Below are positions 26,738 to 34,477 of a DNA stretch of 37,791 nucleotides, piece by piece. Origin of the DNA: Rhodocyclaceae bacterium (GTDB lineage Bacteria > Pseudomonadota > Gammaproteobacteria > Burkholderiales > Rhodocyclaceae); contig JAEUNJ010000280.1 of the NCBI GenBank assembly GCA_016791145.1, positions 1 to 37,791 on the forward strand, read 5' to 3'. How positions within the stretch are numbered: the stretch's first letter is position 1; every line of letters starts with the position of its first letter. The translations under genes and the position numbers were made by a program. The notes beneath the pieces are model-generated. The model did no database searches and was not told the DNA's origin. It saw nothing but the letters and a program-made list of their open reading frames with translations.

Positions 26738-26757
26738 GGGCAACGCCGGCGTTGCCC
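26738..26757. terminator. Perfect 20-bp palindrome between convergent genes, possible bidirectional terminator
   Basis: GGGCAACGCCGGCGTTGCCC is identical to its own reverse complement. It lies 15 nt after the ChaA stop and in front of the oppositely oriented DnrO-like gene end. There is no T-run on either side, so it might be a stabilising structure or a dimeric protein site instead of a true terminator. Confidence 0.4.
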
Positions 26758-26878
26758 GGTTCGTCCCGGCTCCCGCGGCGTCACGCACAGGCCCGCCCAG
26801 GCCGGATTCCGGGAGTGGAACCCCGGCCATGGGGCGGACGGCCGTTGGTGGGCGGGACAGGGTGCCCGGCCGGTTTCG

Positions 26879-27355
26879 TCAATGGGCGATCGGGCGGAAT
26901 CCGGGGTCGGCGAAGTATTTTCCGTAGTTGTCGAGGGCCCCGATCACCCTGATGGCGCCGTCCATGCGCCGGCCCTGCCTCGACTTGCCGGCCATCTGCT
27001 CGGCGCCGGCAAGGAGGTCGGCGACGACGATGTGCAACTGGGCGTCGGCCGCCGGGGGCAGCTTGCAGTTCGCGACGATTGCGCCGACGGCGCCTTCCAC
27101 CTGCTTCGCGAGGCCGCCATATTCCTTGGCCGACAACCTGTTCTCGTGGATGGCGTGCAGCGACTGGGCCATCGATTGGCGAATCTCGCCCATGGCCTTG
27201 CGCAGGGTTGCGTCGGTTTCCCATTGCCTGCCGCCATTGAGTTGCAGCGCGGCGCCGTGCGCCGCGTGGCCGTGATCCGGGGCAGTCCCGGCGGCAAGGG
27301 GCGGCGCGATGGCGAGGGAGAGGAGGGCGAGCGTGGTCGGAATCAGACGTTTCAT
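26879..27355 (-). CDS. DnrO-like periplasmic protein
   Basis: The 158-residue exported protein has a signal peptide (MKRLIPTTLALLSLAIAPPLAAG), a histidine-rich mature start (DHGHAAHG), then an all-helical domain with WETDATLRKAMGEIRQSM, VANCKLPPAADAQLHIVVADLLAGAEQM and DNYGKYFADPGFRPI. This pattern matches proteins annotated as DnrO-like in proteobacteria, often located near metal genes. The histidines and single cysteine could bind metal; that is inference. It is the last gene of the ECF operon, 94 nt after the sensor-like gene. GGAG lies about 8 nt before the ATG. Confidence 0.8.
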   Translation of the reverse strand: MKRLIPTTLALLSLAIAPPLAAGTAPDHGHAAHGAALQLNGGRQWETDATLRKAMGEIRQSMAQSLHAIHENRLSAKEYGGLAKQVEGAVGAIVANCKLPPAADAQLHIVVADLLAGAEQMAGKSRQGRRMDGAIRVIGALDNYGKYFADPGFRPIAH

Positions 27356-27449
27356 GCGGGAGGCTCCATGGAAGGGATGTGGAAACGGCGGGCCGGCGCA
27401 TGCCGGCCCCGTCGCTTCAACGATCCAGGCGTCCGGAAGTTCCCGTGCC

Positions 27450-27893
27450 TCAGTCGCGGTGAAGCTGCTCGAACCCGCCGGGGCCCGCCGGCTGGGCAAG
27501 CAACAGCGCGGCAAGCCGTTCCCGCTGGCCGGGGTCGAGCAGCGCGCGTTCCCTGAGCAGCTGCTCGATCACCCGCTTTTGCTGGGCATCCTGGAGCGCC
27601 GCGATGGCGGCGCGTTCGGCATCGATCAGGGCGGGATCGGGCGCGTCGGAAAAGATCGCGCGGATCATCCGGTCACGGTGCACCCGGACGGCCGCCGTGC
27701 CTTCATCGAGTTGGGCGAGGAAATCCTTCTCGGCCTCGTGCCACCGCCGCGTCTGCTCGGCGTCGAGCCCCAGGTGCCGGGGCAGGCCGGGGAAGCCATC
27801 GCCGCCCCATGCGCGGTAGGCCGCGCCGCCGAGGGTGCCGACGTTGGCCAGCAAGGACAGGATCAGGACATTTCTCAGCAGGCGGGGAGTCAT
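27450..27893 (-). CDS. Periplasmic heavy-metal sensor/resistor-like protein (CnrX/ZraP/CpxP type)
   Basis: The 147-residue protein has an N-terminal anchor or signal (about 7-26), then an all-helical periplasmic domain. It includes LGLDAEQTRRWHEAEKDFLAQL (43-62), VRVHRDRMIRAIFSD (69-83) and a leucine/arginine helical hairpin ending LLDPGQRERLAALLLAQ. This is the layout of heavy-metal resistor proteins, which sense metal or misfolding and signal to an anti-sigma factor or kinase. Its ATG overlaps the anti-sigma stop (ATGA), so the two are translationally coupled. Assignment rests on helix pattern and context. Confidence 0.75.
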   Translation of the reverse strand: MTPRLLRNVLILSLLANVGTLGGAAYRAWGGDGFPGLPRHLGLDAEQTRRWHEAEKDFLAQLDEGTAAVRVHRDRMIRAIFSDAPDPALIDAERAAIAALQDAQQKRVIEQLLRERALLDPGQRERLAALLLAQPAGPGGFEQLHRD

Positions 27894-28363
27894 CGCATCA
27901 CTCCGGAAGACAAGGCACCCCTGGCATAGCAGGCATCCCGGCCGGCGCAGAGGCTCCCGGGCGGGAAGGGATCGAAGACGGTCAGCGCGACCGGACGGTG
28001 GAGTGCCGCGCCGCCGGTGGGCAAGGCCACGCCCAGGGCGATGCCCAGGGCCAGGGAGGCGGCCGCACCGATGCCCAGCGGCAGCAGGCCGTACCAGCCG
28101 GGCGCGCGCGGGGTGGTTCGCGGGCGTCCCGGGGCGGCGGTGAGCCGTCCCTCGATGACGCCGGCCAGGTCGACACCGGGGCTTTCCGGCGGCAGCAGCG
28201 CGAAGTCGGCGGAGAGCGCGGCGAAGTCGGCGATGCGGGCGGTGCAGCGCGGACAGGCTGCCAGGTGGGCCCCGAGGCGGCGGTGCGCGGCGGCGTCCAG
28301 TTCGTCGTCCTGATAGGCGGACAACTGCTCGTCCGAGGGGTGAAGTTCATGCGGATAGGTCAT
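27890..28363 (-). CDS. Zinc-finger anti-sigma factor, membrane-spanning
   Basis: The 157-residue protein should hold the ECF sigma factor inactive at the inner membrane. Its cytoplasmic N-domain has the ZAS motif H33-xxx-C37-xx-C40 (HLAACPRC) after the typical SDEQLSAYQDDELDAA opening. A transmembrane helix is at about 92-115. The periplasmic tail ends with a cysteine pair (C139, C145, in LCAGRDAC), unusual for such a short tail and a candidate for redox or metal sensing. The start at 28363 overlaps the sigma gene by 17 nt. Confidence 0.88.
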   Translation of the reverse strand: MTYPHELHPSDEQLSAYQDDELDAAAHRRLGAHLAACPRCTARIADFAALSADFALLPPESPGVDLAGVIEGRLTAAPGRPRTTPRAPGWYGLLPLGIGAAASLALGIALGVALPTGGAALHRPVALTVFDPFPPGSLCAGRDACYARGALSSGVMR

Positions 28364-28934
28364 CTGGACTCCTTCCGGCGTGGTGGCGATAGTTGTCGAG
28401 CACGGCGGCGCGCGCCCGGGCAAGGCGGGACTTGACGGTACCTTCCTGGATGCCGAGCGTCGCGGCGATCTCCGTGTAGCTCATGTTCTCCAGTTCCCGC
28501 AGCAGCAGGATTTCGCGGTACCCGGCCGGCAGTGCGGCGAGGGCGCGCTGCAAGAGGTCGATGCGCTGCCGGTCGGCGAGCCGTTCCTCCGGCAGCGGCC
28601 CCGCATCCCGCGGATCCTGGGCGTCCCCCTGTTGCGGCGGATCGTCCAGGGAAACGAACTGGAGGCTGCCGCGGCGGCGCAGCAGGTCCAGGGCGGCGTT
28701 GCGGGCGATCTGGAAAAGCCAGGTGGTGAACCGTGCTTCCGGCCGCCATCCGGGCAGGGCGTTCCAGGCCTTCAGGAAGGCGTCCTGGGTCAGATCCATC
28801 GCATCCTCGCGATTGCCCAGCATCCGCAACAGGAAGCCGAACACGCGGTCCTGGTGGCGGCGCACCAGGCTGGCGAACGCCTCGCGCTCTCCCGAACGGG
28901 CGCGCAGGGCCAGGGCTTCGTCGGCATCGTCCAT
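28347..28934 (-). CDS. ECF-type RNA polymerase sigma factor
   Basis: The 195-residue sigma-70 family member contains only region 2 (about 20-90: LVRRHQDRVFGFLLRML, DLTQDAFLKAWNAL, FTTWLFQIARNAALDLLRRR) and region 4 (about 125-180: LPAGYREILLLRELENMSYTEIAATLGIQEGTVKSRLARAR). It heads the operon sigma - anti-sigma - sensor-like - DnrO-like. An ECF-type promoter in front suggests positive autoregulation. Targets outside the operon cannot be seen here. Confidence 0.94.
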   Translation of the reverse strand: MDDADEALALRARSGEREAFASLVRRHQDRVFGFLLRMLGNREDAMDLTQDAFLKAWNALPGWRPEARFTTWLFQIARNAALDLLRRRGSLQFVSLDDPPQQGDAQDPRDAGPLPEERLADRQRIDLLQRALAALPAGYREILLLRELENMSYTEIAATLGIQEGTVKSRLARARAAVLDNYRHHAGRSPDDLSA

Positions 28935-28984
28935 TCGCGGTCCGTCTTCCCTTCGTTCACCCTGCGATTTCCTATTGTGCGGCG

Positions 28985-29013
28985 TTGAAACGGTTCGCCG
29001 CGGAAAAAGTTCC
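28985..29013 (-). promoter_or_regulatory. Candidate ECF-type autoregulated promoter
   Basis: On the reverse strand GGAACTT (29013-29007) is followed by 16 bp and TTTCAA (28990-28985), or CGTTTC with 14 bp. GGAACTT is the classic RpoE-like -35 sequence. The start codon of the sigma gene is about 50 nt further. The -10 is less certain than the -35. Confidence 0.55.
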
Positions 29014-29124
29014 CCCCGGCGCCTTTCCGGTCCCGACGGTATCGGATGACATGCCGCTCAGGATCATCGGGGCCGGCAGACCAGCCAGATCGACACCCCG
29101 GGCCGACTTGATCCCGGCGCGAAT

Positions 29125-29152
29125 TTGCGGATACTGGCGGGACTACTAAAAG
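29125..29152 (+). promoter_or_regulatory. Weak sigma-70-like promoter before acoR
   Basis: TTGCGG (29125-29130), a 16-bp spacer and TAAAAG (29147-29152) are the best match upstream of acoR. The match is poor, so this is only a suggestion. Confidence 0.3.
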
Positions 29153-29173
29153 CCTGAACCTTCGAGGTTCGGC
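29153..29173 (+). repeat. Inverted repeat in acoR leader
   Basis: GAACCT-TCG-AGGTTC (29156-29170) is a perfect 6-bp inverted repeat, extended by GCC/GGC with one bulged T. It lies in the predicted 5' leader of acoR, about 60 nt before the ATG. It could be an operator or an RNA hairpin. Confidence 0.4.
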
Positions 29174-29228
29174 ATCGGCGGTGCCGCCATCCCGGCGCGG
29201 CCCGCCAAACACCCGCAGGAGGCCGCCC

Positions 29229-31190
29229 ATGCTCCACCAGCAGCGCGAGCACATCGCCACCGTGATGCAGGTCGTCGGGGCGGATGCCCTGGCCGCTTCC
29301 AAGGCCGAGCACGATTCGATCATCCTCGATTCCTGGCAGCGCTGCGTGCACCAGCACCGGCTGGACCCGACGCGGATGCAGGAGGCGGTGATCCTTCCCC
29401 ATCACCGGCTGCGCGAGCACCAGGACCGGATGGAGGAATTCCTGCACATTGCCCGCCACGGCCTGGAGACCCTGTATCGCCAGGTGGCCGGCATGGGCTA
29501 CTGCGTGCTGCTCACCGATGCCCGCGGCGTCACCGTGGATTTCCTCGGCGACCTGGTCTTCGAGCCCAGCCTGCGCCGCGCCGGGCTCTACCTGGGCGCC
29601 GACTGGAGCGAGCACAACGCCGGCACCTGCGGCGTCGGCACCTGCCTGACGACGGGCCGGGCCCTGACCGTGCACCAGGGCGACCACTTCGACGCCACCC
29701 ACATCCCGCTCACCTGCACGGCGGCGCCGGTGTACGACGCCCTGGGCGCCCTCAGCGCGGTGCTGGACATCTCGGCCCTCTCCTCGCCCCAGCCCAAGCA
29801 GAGCCAGCACCTGGCCCTGCAGCTGGTGAAGGTCTATGCCCAGCACGTGGAGAACGCCAGCTTCCTGAACCGCCACCGGCACGACTGGATCCTCAAGCTC
29901 AGCGAGGCGCCCCAGTTCCTCGACATGAATCCGGAATACCTGCTGGCAGTGGATGCCGGCGGACGCATCATCGGCCACAACCGGCGGGCGCAACTGCTGC
30001 TGGAGCAGTCCTTTCCCAGGGGCGCCATCGGCGTCACCATCGACCGGGTACTGAACGCCTCGGTGGACGACCTGGTCCGCTTCGTTCCCTCCCGGCTGCC
30101 GGACCAGCGGGCCGTAACCCTGGCGGACAGCGGCCGCGTGCTGTTCATGCTGGCCTCGCCGGCGCCGGTGCGCCGGCCCGCCGCCCAGGCACCGGCCGCG
30201 GACCGTTCCATCCCCGCGCCCCTGGCCGAGCTTTCCGGCGGCGACCCGGCCCTCGACCGCCAGATCGAGCGGGCCGCCCGCCTGGTCAATTCCCCCGTGA
30301 ACCTGCTGCTCACCGGCGAGACGGGCAGCGGCAAGGAGCGCTTCGCCAAGGCCCTGCACCTGGCGAGCGCGCGGCGCAAGCGCCCCTTCGTGGCCGTCAA
30401 TTGCGCCGCCATCCCCGAGACCCTGATCGAGAGCGAGCTCTTCGGCCACCTGCCGGGCAGCTTCTCCGGCGCGGGCGCCAAGGGCAAGCGCGGCCTGATC
30501 CAGGAGGCGGACACGGGCACCCTGTTCCTGGACGAGATCGGCGACATGCCGCGGGACCTGCAGGCCCGGCTGCTGCGCGTGCTGGCCGAGCAGGAGGTGC
30601 TGCCCATCGGTGCCACCCGGCCCGTCGCCGTCAATGTCCGCGTCATCGCGGCGACCCATTGCGACCTGGAGGCCCTGGTCCGCGCCGGCCGCTTCCGGGA
30701 CGACCTCTACTACCGGCTGAACGGCGCTCGCTTCCACCTGCCGCCGCTGCGCGAGCGCCAGGACCTGGCCTGGCTGATCCAGCGCCTGCTGGCCGAGGCG
30801 GAGAACGGCGAGGGGGAGGGGCCCGTGCCGGAACTGTCGCCGGCGGCCTCGGCCCGGCTGCATGCCCACCGCTGGCCGGGCAACCTGCGCGAACTGCGCA
30901 ACGTGCTGAACTACGCCCGGGCGGTCTGCAGCCACGGCCGCATCGAGCTCGACGACCTGCCCGAGGCCCTGGCCGGGCCGCCGCCCGGCGCGGGTGGCGG
31001 CCCGGCCCACGAGCACCGGGATCCGGACGCCCGCCTGCTGATGCAGTACCTGCGGGCCGCCCGCTGGAACGTGACGGCGGTGGCGCGCCAGCTCGGCATC
31101 TCCCGGATGACCCTGTACCGGCGCATGAAGCGCCACGGCATCGAGTCGCCGAACCACCGGGACGAAGGGCGGGACGGCGGGCACCTGTAA
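29229..31190 (+). CDS. acoR: Sigma-54-dependent acetoin catabolism activator AcoR
   Basis: The 653-residue enhancer-binding protein has a GAF-like sensor region (about 70-185), a PAS-like segment (about 225-310), and an AAA+ domain. The AAA+ domain shows Walker A GETGSGKE (363-370), loop 1 GSFSGA (410-415) where GAFTGA is usual, and Walker B TLFLDEIGD (431-439). A Fis-type helix-turn-helix is at the end (WNVTAVARQLGISRMTLYRRMKRHGI). AAGGCGTGG-type family features such as NAGTCGVGTCL (130-140) match AcoR proteins. The start at 29229 follows AGGAGG. It precedes acoXABC in the same direction, whose promoter is of the sigma-54 type. Confidence 0.94.
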   Translation: MLHQQREHIATVMQVVGADALAASKAEHDSIILDSWQRCVHQHRLDPTRMQEAVILPHHRLREHQDRMEEFLHIARHGLETLYRQVAGMGYCVLLTDARGVTVDFLGDLVFEPSLRRAGLYLGADWSEHNAGTCGVGTCLTTGRALTVHQGDHFDATHIPLTCTAAPVYDALGALSAVLDISALSSPQPKQSQHLALQLVKVYAQHVENASFLNRHRHDWILKLSEAPQFLDMNPEYLLAVDAGGRIIGHNRRAQLLLEQSFPRGAIGVTIDRVLNASVDDLVRFVPSRLPDQRAVTLADSGRVLFMLASPAPVRRPAAQAPAADRSIPAPLAELSGGDPALDRQIERAARLVNSPVNLLLTGETGSGKERFAKALHLASARRKRPFVAVNCAAIPETLIESELFGHLPGSFSGAGAKGKRGLIQEADTGTLFLDEIGDMPRDLQARLLRVLAEQEVLPIGATRPVAVNVRVIAATHCDLEALVRAGRFRDDLYYRLNGARFHLPPLRERQDLAWLIQRLLAEAENGEGEGPVPELSPAASARLHAHRWPGNLRELRNVLNYARAVCSHGRIELDDLPEALAGPPPGAGGGPAHEHRDPDARLLMQYLRAARWNVTAVARQLGISRMTLYRRMKRHGIESPNHRDEGRDGGHL

Positions 31191-31208
31191 CACCGCCCGG
31201 GTGTTACA
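31186..31208 (+). promoter_or_regulatory. Predicted AcoR upstream activating site
   Basis: TGTAACACC (31186-31194), 5 bp, then GGTGTTACA (31200-31208) form a perfect 9-bp-arm inverted repeat. It includes the acoR stop codon. It lies about 133 bp upstream of the sigma-54 promoter, a normal enhancer distance. A partial repeat (TGTAAAGGCGTAAC) follows at 31211. Binding by AcoR is inferred from position and symmetry. Confidence 0.65.
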
Positions 31209-31340
31209 CCTGTAAAGGCGTAACGCCCGCCGGGGCCTGACGCCGCGCAACAAATTCCCCCGGGGCGGCGGTGCGGCCGCCAGTTCCCTCGCGGCGTGGC
31301 GATGTCGTTGCGCCGCCGCATGGCCGGGGCGCCGTTCGCG

Positions 31341-31356
31341 TGGCACGCCCCTTGCG
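31341..31356 (+). promoter_or_regulatory. Sigma-54 (-24/-12) promoter of acoXABC
   Basis: TGGCACGCCCCTTGCG matches the consensus TGGCAC-N5-TTGC without mismatch in the invariant GG and GC. The acoX ATG is 35 nt downstream. The adjacent upstream gene encodes a sigma-54 activator. Confidence 0.9.
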
Positions 31357-31390
31357 CCTGCCCGTCGCAATTCCCCGCAGGAGTGCGACC

Positions 31391-32482
31391 ATGGGCGAAG
31401 GCCCGGCGACCATCGGCATCATCGCCAATCCCGTTTCGGCGCGGGACATCCGGCGCGTGGTCGCCAATGCCAGCAACCTGCAGATCGCCGACCGGGTGAA
31501 CATCGTCCTGCGGGTCCTGACGGCGGTCCATTCCCTGGGCGTGAACCGGGTACTGATGATGCCGGACCGGGGCGGCATCCGCGCCATGCTGTCGCGCCAC
31601 CTGGGTCGGGAGCGCAACCTGCACCACCAGTTCCCGGCCGTCGAGTTCCTCGACATGGAGCCCATCTCGACGGTGGACGACACCTTCCAGGCGGCCCGCC
31701 TGCTGCAGGCCTCCGGGGTGGCCGCCATCGTCGTCCTGGGCGGCGACGGCACGCACCGGGCCGTGGTGCGGGAACTGATGAACGGCGACACCGGCATCCC
31801 CATCGCCGGCCTCTCCACGGGCACCAACAACGCCTTCCCGGAGATGCGGGAATCGACGCTGACCGGCATGGCCGTCGCCCTCCATGCAACCGGGATGATC
31901 GCGCCCGAGTACGCCCTGGCCCCCAACAAGCTGATCGAGGTCTCCATCAACGAAGGCCAGCGCCACGACATCGCCCTCGTGGATGCGGTGATCTCCCACG
32001 AGCGCCACATCGGCGCCCGGGCCCTCTGGAAGACCGAGAGCCTGCACAGCCTCTACCTCACCTTCGCCGACCCGGAGGCCATCGGCCTGTCGGCCATCGG
32101 CGGCATGCTGCAGCCGGTCGGCCGCCGCGACCCCGGCGGCCTGGCCGTGCACCTGGCCGACGACGGCGCGTCGGCAGGCGTGCTGCTGCGGGCGCCCATC
32201 GCCCCCGGCATGTTGCGCGACGTGCCCATCGCCCATTGGGAGCCGATGCCGGCCGGGCAGGCGTTCACGGTGCCGCTGCAGGGCGGCGTCGTGGCCCTGG
32301 ACGGCGAGCGCGAGATGCCCTTCGACGCGGGCGACCGGGTCCGCGTCACCCTGAGAGAAAACGCCTTTTCCACGGTGGACGTGGCCCGCTGCCTGCACAC
32401 GGCGGCGCACATGGGCCTGCTCCGCCATCCATCCCAACCGCATAGGAGGCATCCATCATGGCAGGCAACCCGTTCCCCCTGA
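31391..32482 (+). CDS. acoX: Acetoin catabolism protein X (NAD-kinase-like)
   Basis: The 363-residue protein belongs to the ATP-NAD kinase superfamily, shown by GGDGTH (117-122) and STGTNNAFPE (142-151). AcoX is regularly found in acetoin operons, yet its biochemical role is unresolved. The frame is open upstream, but the ATG at 31391 follows CAGGAGT and fits the sigma-54 transcript. Its last 25 nt overlap the start of acoA, whose own SD (AGGAGG) is inside the acoX coding sequence. Confidence 0.92.
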   Translation: MGEGPATIGIIANPVSARDIRRVVANASNLQIADRVNIVLRVLTAVHSLGVNRVLMMPDRGGIRAMLSRHLGRERNLHHQFPAVEFLDMEPISTVDDTFQAARLLQASGVAAIVVLGGDGTHRAVVRELMNGDTGIPIAGLSTGTNNAFPEMRESTLTGMAVALHATGMIAPEYALAPNKLIEVSINEGQRHDIALVDAVISHERHIGARALWKTESLHSLYLTFADPEAIGLSAIGGMLQPVGRRDPGGLAVHLADDGASAGVLLRAPIAPGMLRDVPIAHWEPMPAGQAFTVPLQGGVVALDGEREMPFDAGDRVRVTLRENAFSTVDVARCLHTAAHMGLLRHPSQPHRRHPSWQATRSP

Positions 32483-33441
32483 GCAAGGCCGAACTGCTCA
32501 AGGCCTACCGCACCATGCGCACGATCCGCGAGTTCGAGGAGCGGCTGCACGTGGATTTCGGCCGCGGCGACATTCCGGGCTTCGTGCACCTCTACGCGGG
32601 CGAGGAGGCGGCGGCGGCCGGCATCATGATCCACCTGGGCGACGGCGACCGCATCGCCAGCACCCACCGGGGGCACGGCCACTGCATCGCCAAGGGCGTG
32701 GACGTGGGCGAGATGATGCTGGAGATCTACGGCAAGAAGGGCGGCTCCTGCAACGGCAAGGGCGGCTCCATGCACATCGCCGACCTGTCGAAGGGCATGA
32801 TGGGCGCCAACGGCATCCTGGGCGCCGGCGCCCCGCTGGTCTGCGGCGCCGCCCTGGCGGCGAAGTATCGCAAGAAGGGCGAGGTGGCCATCAGCTTCGT
32901 CGGTGACGGCGCCTCCAACCAGGGCACCTTCCTGGAGAGCCTGAACCTGGCCGCGGTCTGGAACCTGCCGGCCATCTTCGTGGTGGAGAACAACGGCTAT
33001 GCGGAATCCACGTCCCGGGACTACGGCGTGGCGGTGGACAGCTACGTGGACCGGGCCGCCGGCTTCGGCCTGCCCGGCATCACGGTGGACGGCACGGACT
33101 TCTTCGCGGTCTACGAGGCGGCGGGGGAGATCATCCGCCGCGCCCGGGAGGGCGGCGGCCCCTCGCTGCTGGAATGCAAGATGGTGCGTTTCCACGGCCA
33201 CTTCGAGGGTGACGCCCAGACCTACCGGGGGCCGGGGGAACTGGACGACATCCGCGCCAACCACGACTGCCTGAAGAAGTTCGCCGCCCAGGTCACCGCC
33301 GCCGGCGTGATCTCCGCCGACGAGCTGGCGCCCATCGACCGGGAGGCGCTGGCCGTCGTCGAGGACGCGGTGGCCCGCGCCAAGGCGGCGCCCCTGCCCA
33401 CCGTGGCCGACCTGACCACCGACGTCTACGTTTCGTATTGA
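32458..33441 (+). CDS. acoA: Acetoin dehydrogenase E1 alpha subunit (TPP-dependent)
   Basis: The 327-residue subunit forms with AcoB the thiamine-diphosphate E1 component that cleaves acetoin and passes the acetyl group to lipoyl-AcoC. The TPP/Mg motif is GDG (149-151) followed by NN (178-179) in FVVENNGYAES. The E1-alpha loop HRGHGHCIAKG (70-80) and GKGGSMHIAD (100-109) are present. Product length and the start (MAGNPFPLSKAELLKAYRTM) fit AcoA. SD AGGAGG is 8 nt before the ATG. Confidence 0.94.
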   Translation: MAGNPFPLSKAELLKAYRTMRTIREFEERLHVDFGRGDIPGFVHLYAGEEAAAAGIMIHLGDGDRIASTHRGHGHCIAKGVDVGEMMLEIYGKKGGSCNGKGGSMHIADLSKGMMGANGILGAGAPLVCGAALAAKYRKKGEVAISFVGDGASNQGTFLESLNLAAVWNLPAIFVVENNGYAESTSRDYGVAVDSYVDRAAGFGLPGITVDGTDFFAVYEAAGEIIRRAREGGGPSLLECKMVRFHGHFEGDAQTYRGPGELDDIRANHDCLKKFAAQVTAAGVISADELAPIDREALAVVEDAVARAKAAPLPTVADLTTDVYVSY

Positions 33442-33460
33442 TCCCCGAGGAGAACAGGAC

Positions 33461-34477
33461 ATGGCACGCAAAATCAGCATGAAGCAGGCGATCAACGAGG
33501 CCCTGGACCAGGAGATGGCCCGCGATCCGTCGGTGATCTGCATGGGCGAGGACATCGTCGGCGGCGCCGGCGGGGAAGGGGAGCGCGACGCCTGGGGCGG
33601 CGTCCTGGGCGTCACCAAGGGCCTCTACGCCAAGCACGGCGACCGCCTGATGGACACGCCCCTGTCCGAGTCGGCCTACATCGGCGCCGCCATCGGCGCG
33701 GCGGCCTGCGGCATGCGCCCGGTGGCCGAACTGATGTTCATCGACTTCATGGGTGTCTGCTTCGACCAGATCTTCAACCAGGCCGCCAAGTTCAAGTACA
33801 TGTTCGGCGGCAAGGCCGAGACGCCCGTGGTCATCCGGGCCATGGTGGGGGCCGGCTTCCGGGCCGCTGCCCAGCACAGCCAGATGCTGACGCCCCTCTT
33901 CACCCACATCCCGGGCATCAAGGTGGTCTGCCCGAGCACGCCCTACGACACCAAGGGCCTGCTGATCCAGGCCATCCGCGACAACGACCCCGTCATCTTC
34001 TGCGAGCACAAGAACCTCTACGGCTTCGAGGGCGAGGTGCCGGAGGCCAGCTACGCCATCCCCTTCGGCGAGGCCAACGTGGTGCGCGACGGGCGCGATG
34101 CCACCGTCGTGGCCTACGGGCTGATGGTGCACCGGGCCCTGGAGGCCGCCGCGTCCCTGGCCAAGGAAGGCATCGAGATCGAGATCGTGGACCTGCGCAC
34201 CCTGTCGCCCATCGACATGGACACCGTCCTCGACAGCGTGACGAAGACGGGCCGGCTGGTCTGCGTCGACGAGGCCAACCCCCGCTGCAGCATCGCCGCC
34301 GACGTGTCCGCCCAGGTGGCCATGCGGGCCTTCGGGGCCCTCAAGGCCGGCATCGAGATGGTGACCCCGCCCCACGTGCCGGTGCCCTTCTCGCCGCCCC
34401 TCGAAGACCTCTACATCCCGAGCGCCGCCCAGGTGGCCGCGGCGGTGCGGAAGACCCTGAAGGGAGGCAGGCACTGA
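33461..34477 (+). CDS. acoB: Acetoin dehydrogenase E1 beta subunit
   Basis: The 338-residue transketolase-like subunit has CMGEDIVGGAGGEGERDAWGGVLGVTKGL at the start, DTPLSESAYIGAAIGAA, and MLTPLFTHIPGIKVVCPSTPYDTKGLL, all standard for E1 beta. It completes the active site with AcoA. GAGGAG precedes the ATG. Its stop overlaps the acoC start (ATGA arrangement at 34475-34479), which couples translation. Confidence 0.94.
   Translation: MARKISMKQAINEALDQEMARDPSVICMGEDIVGGAGGEGERDAWGGVLGVTKGLYAKHGDRLMDTPLSESAYIGAAIGAAACGMRPVAELMFIDFMGVCFDQIFNQAAKFKYMFGGKAETPVVIRAMVGAGFRAAAQHSQMLTPLFTHIPGIKVVCPSTPYDTKGLLIQAIRDNDPVIFCEHKNLYGFEGEVPEASYAIPFGEANVVRDGRDATVVAYGLMVHRALEAAASLAKEGIEIEIVDLRTLSPIDMDTVLDSVTKTGRLVCVDEANPRCSIAADVSAQVAMRAFGALKAGIEMVTPPHVPVPFSPPLEDLYIPSAAQVAAAVRKTLKGGRH

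Noticed and set aside
29064..31370. 768-codon open frame on the minus strand
   Set aside because: It is antisense to acoR and crosses its promoter and enhancer regions; no domain.
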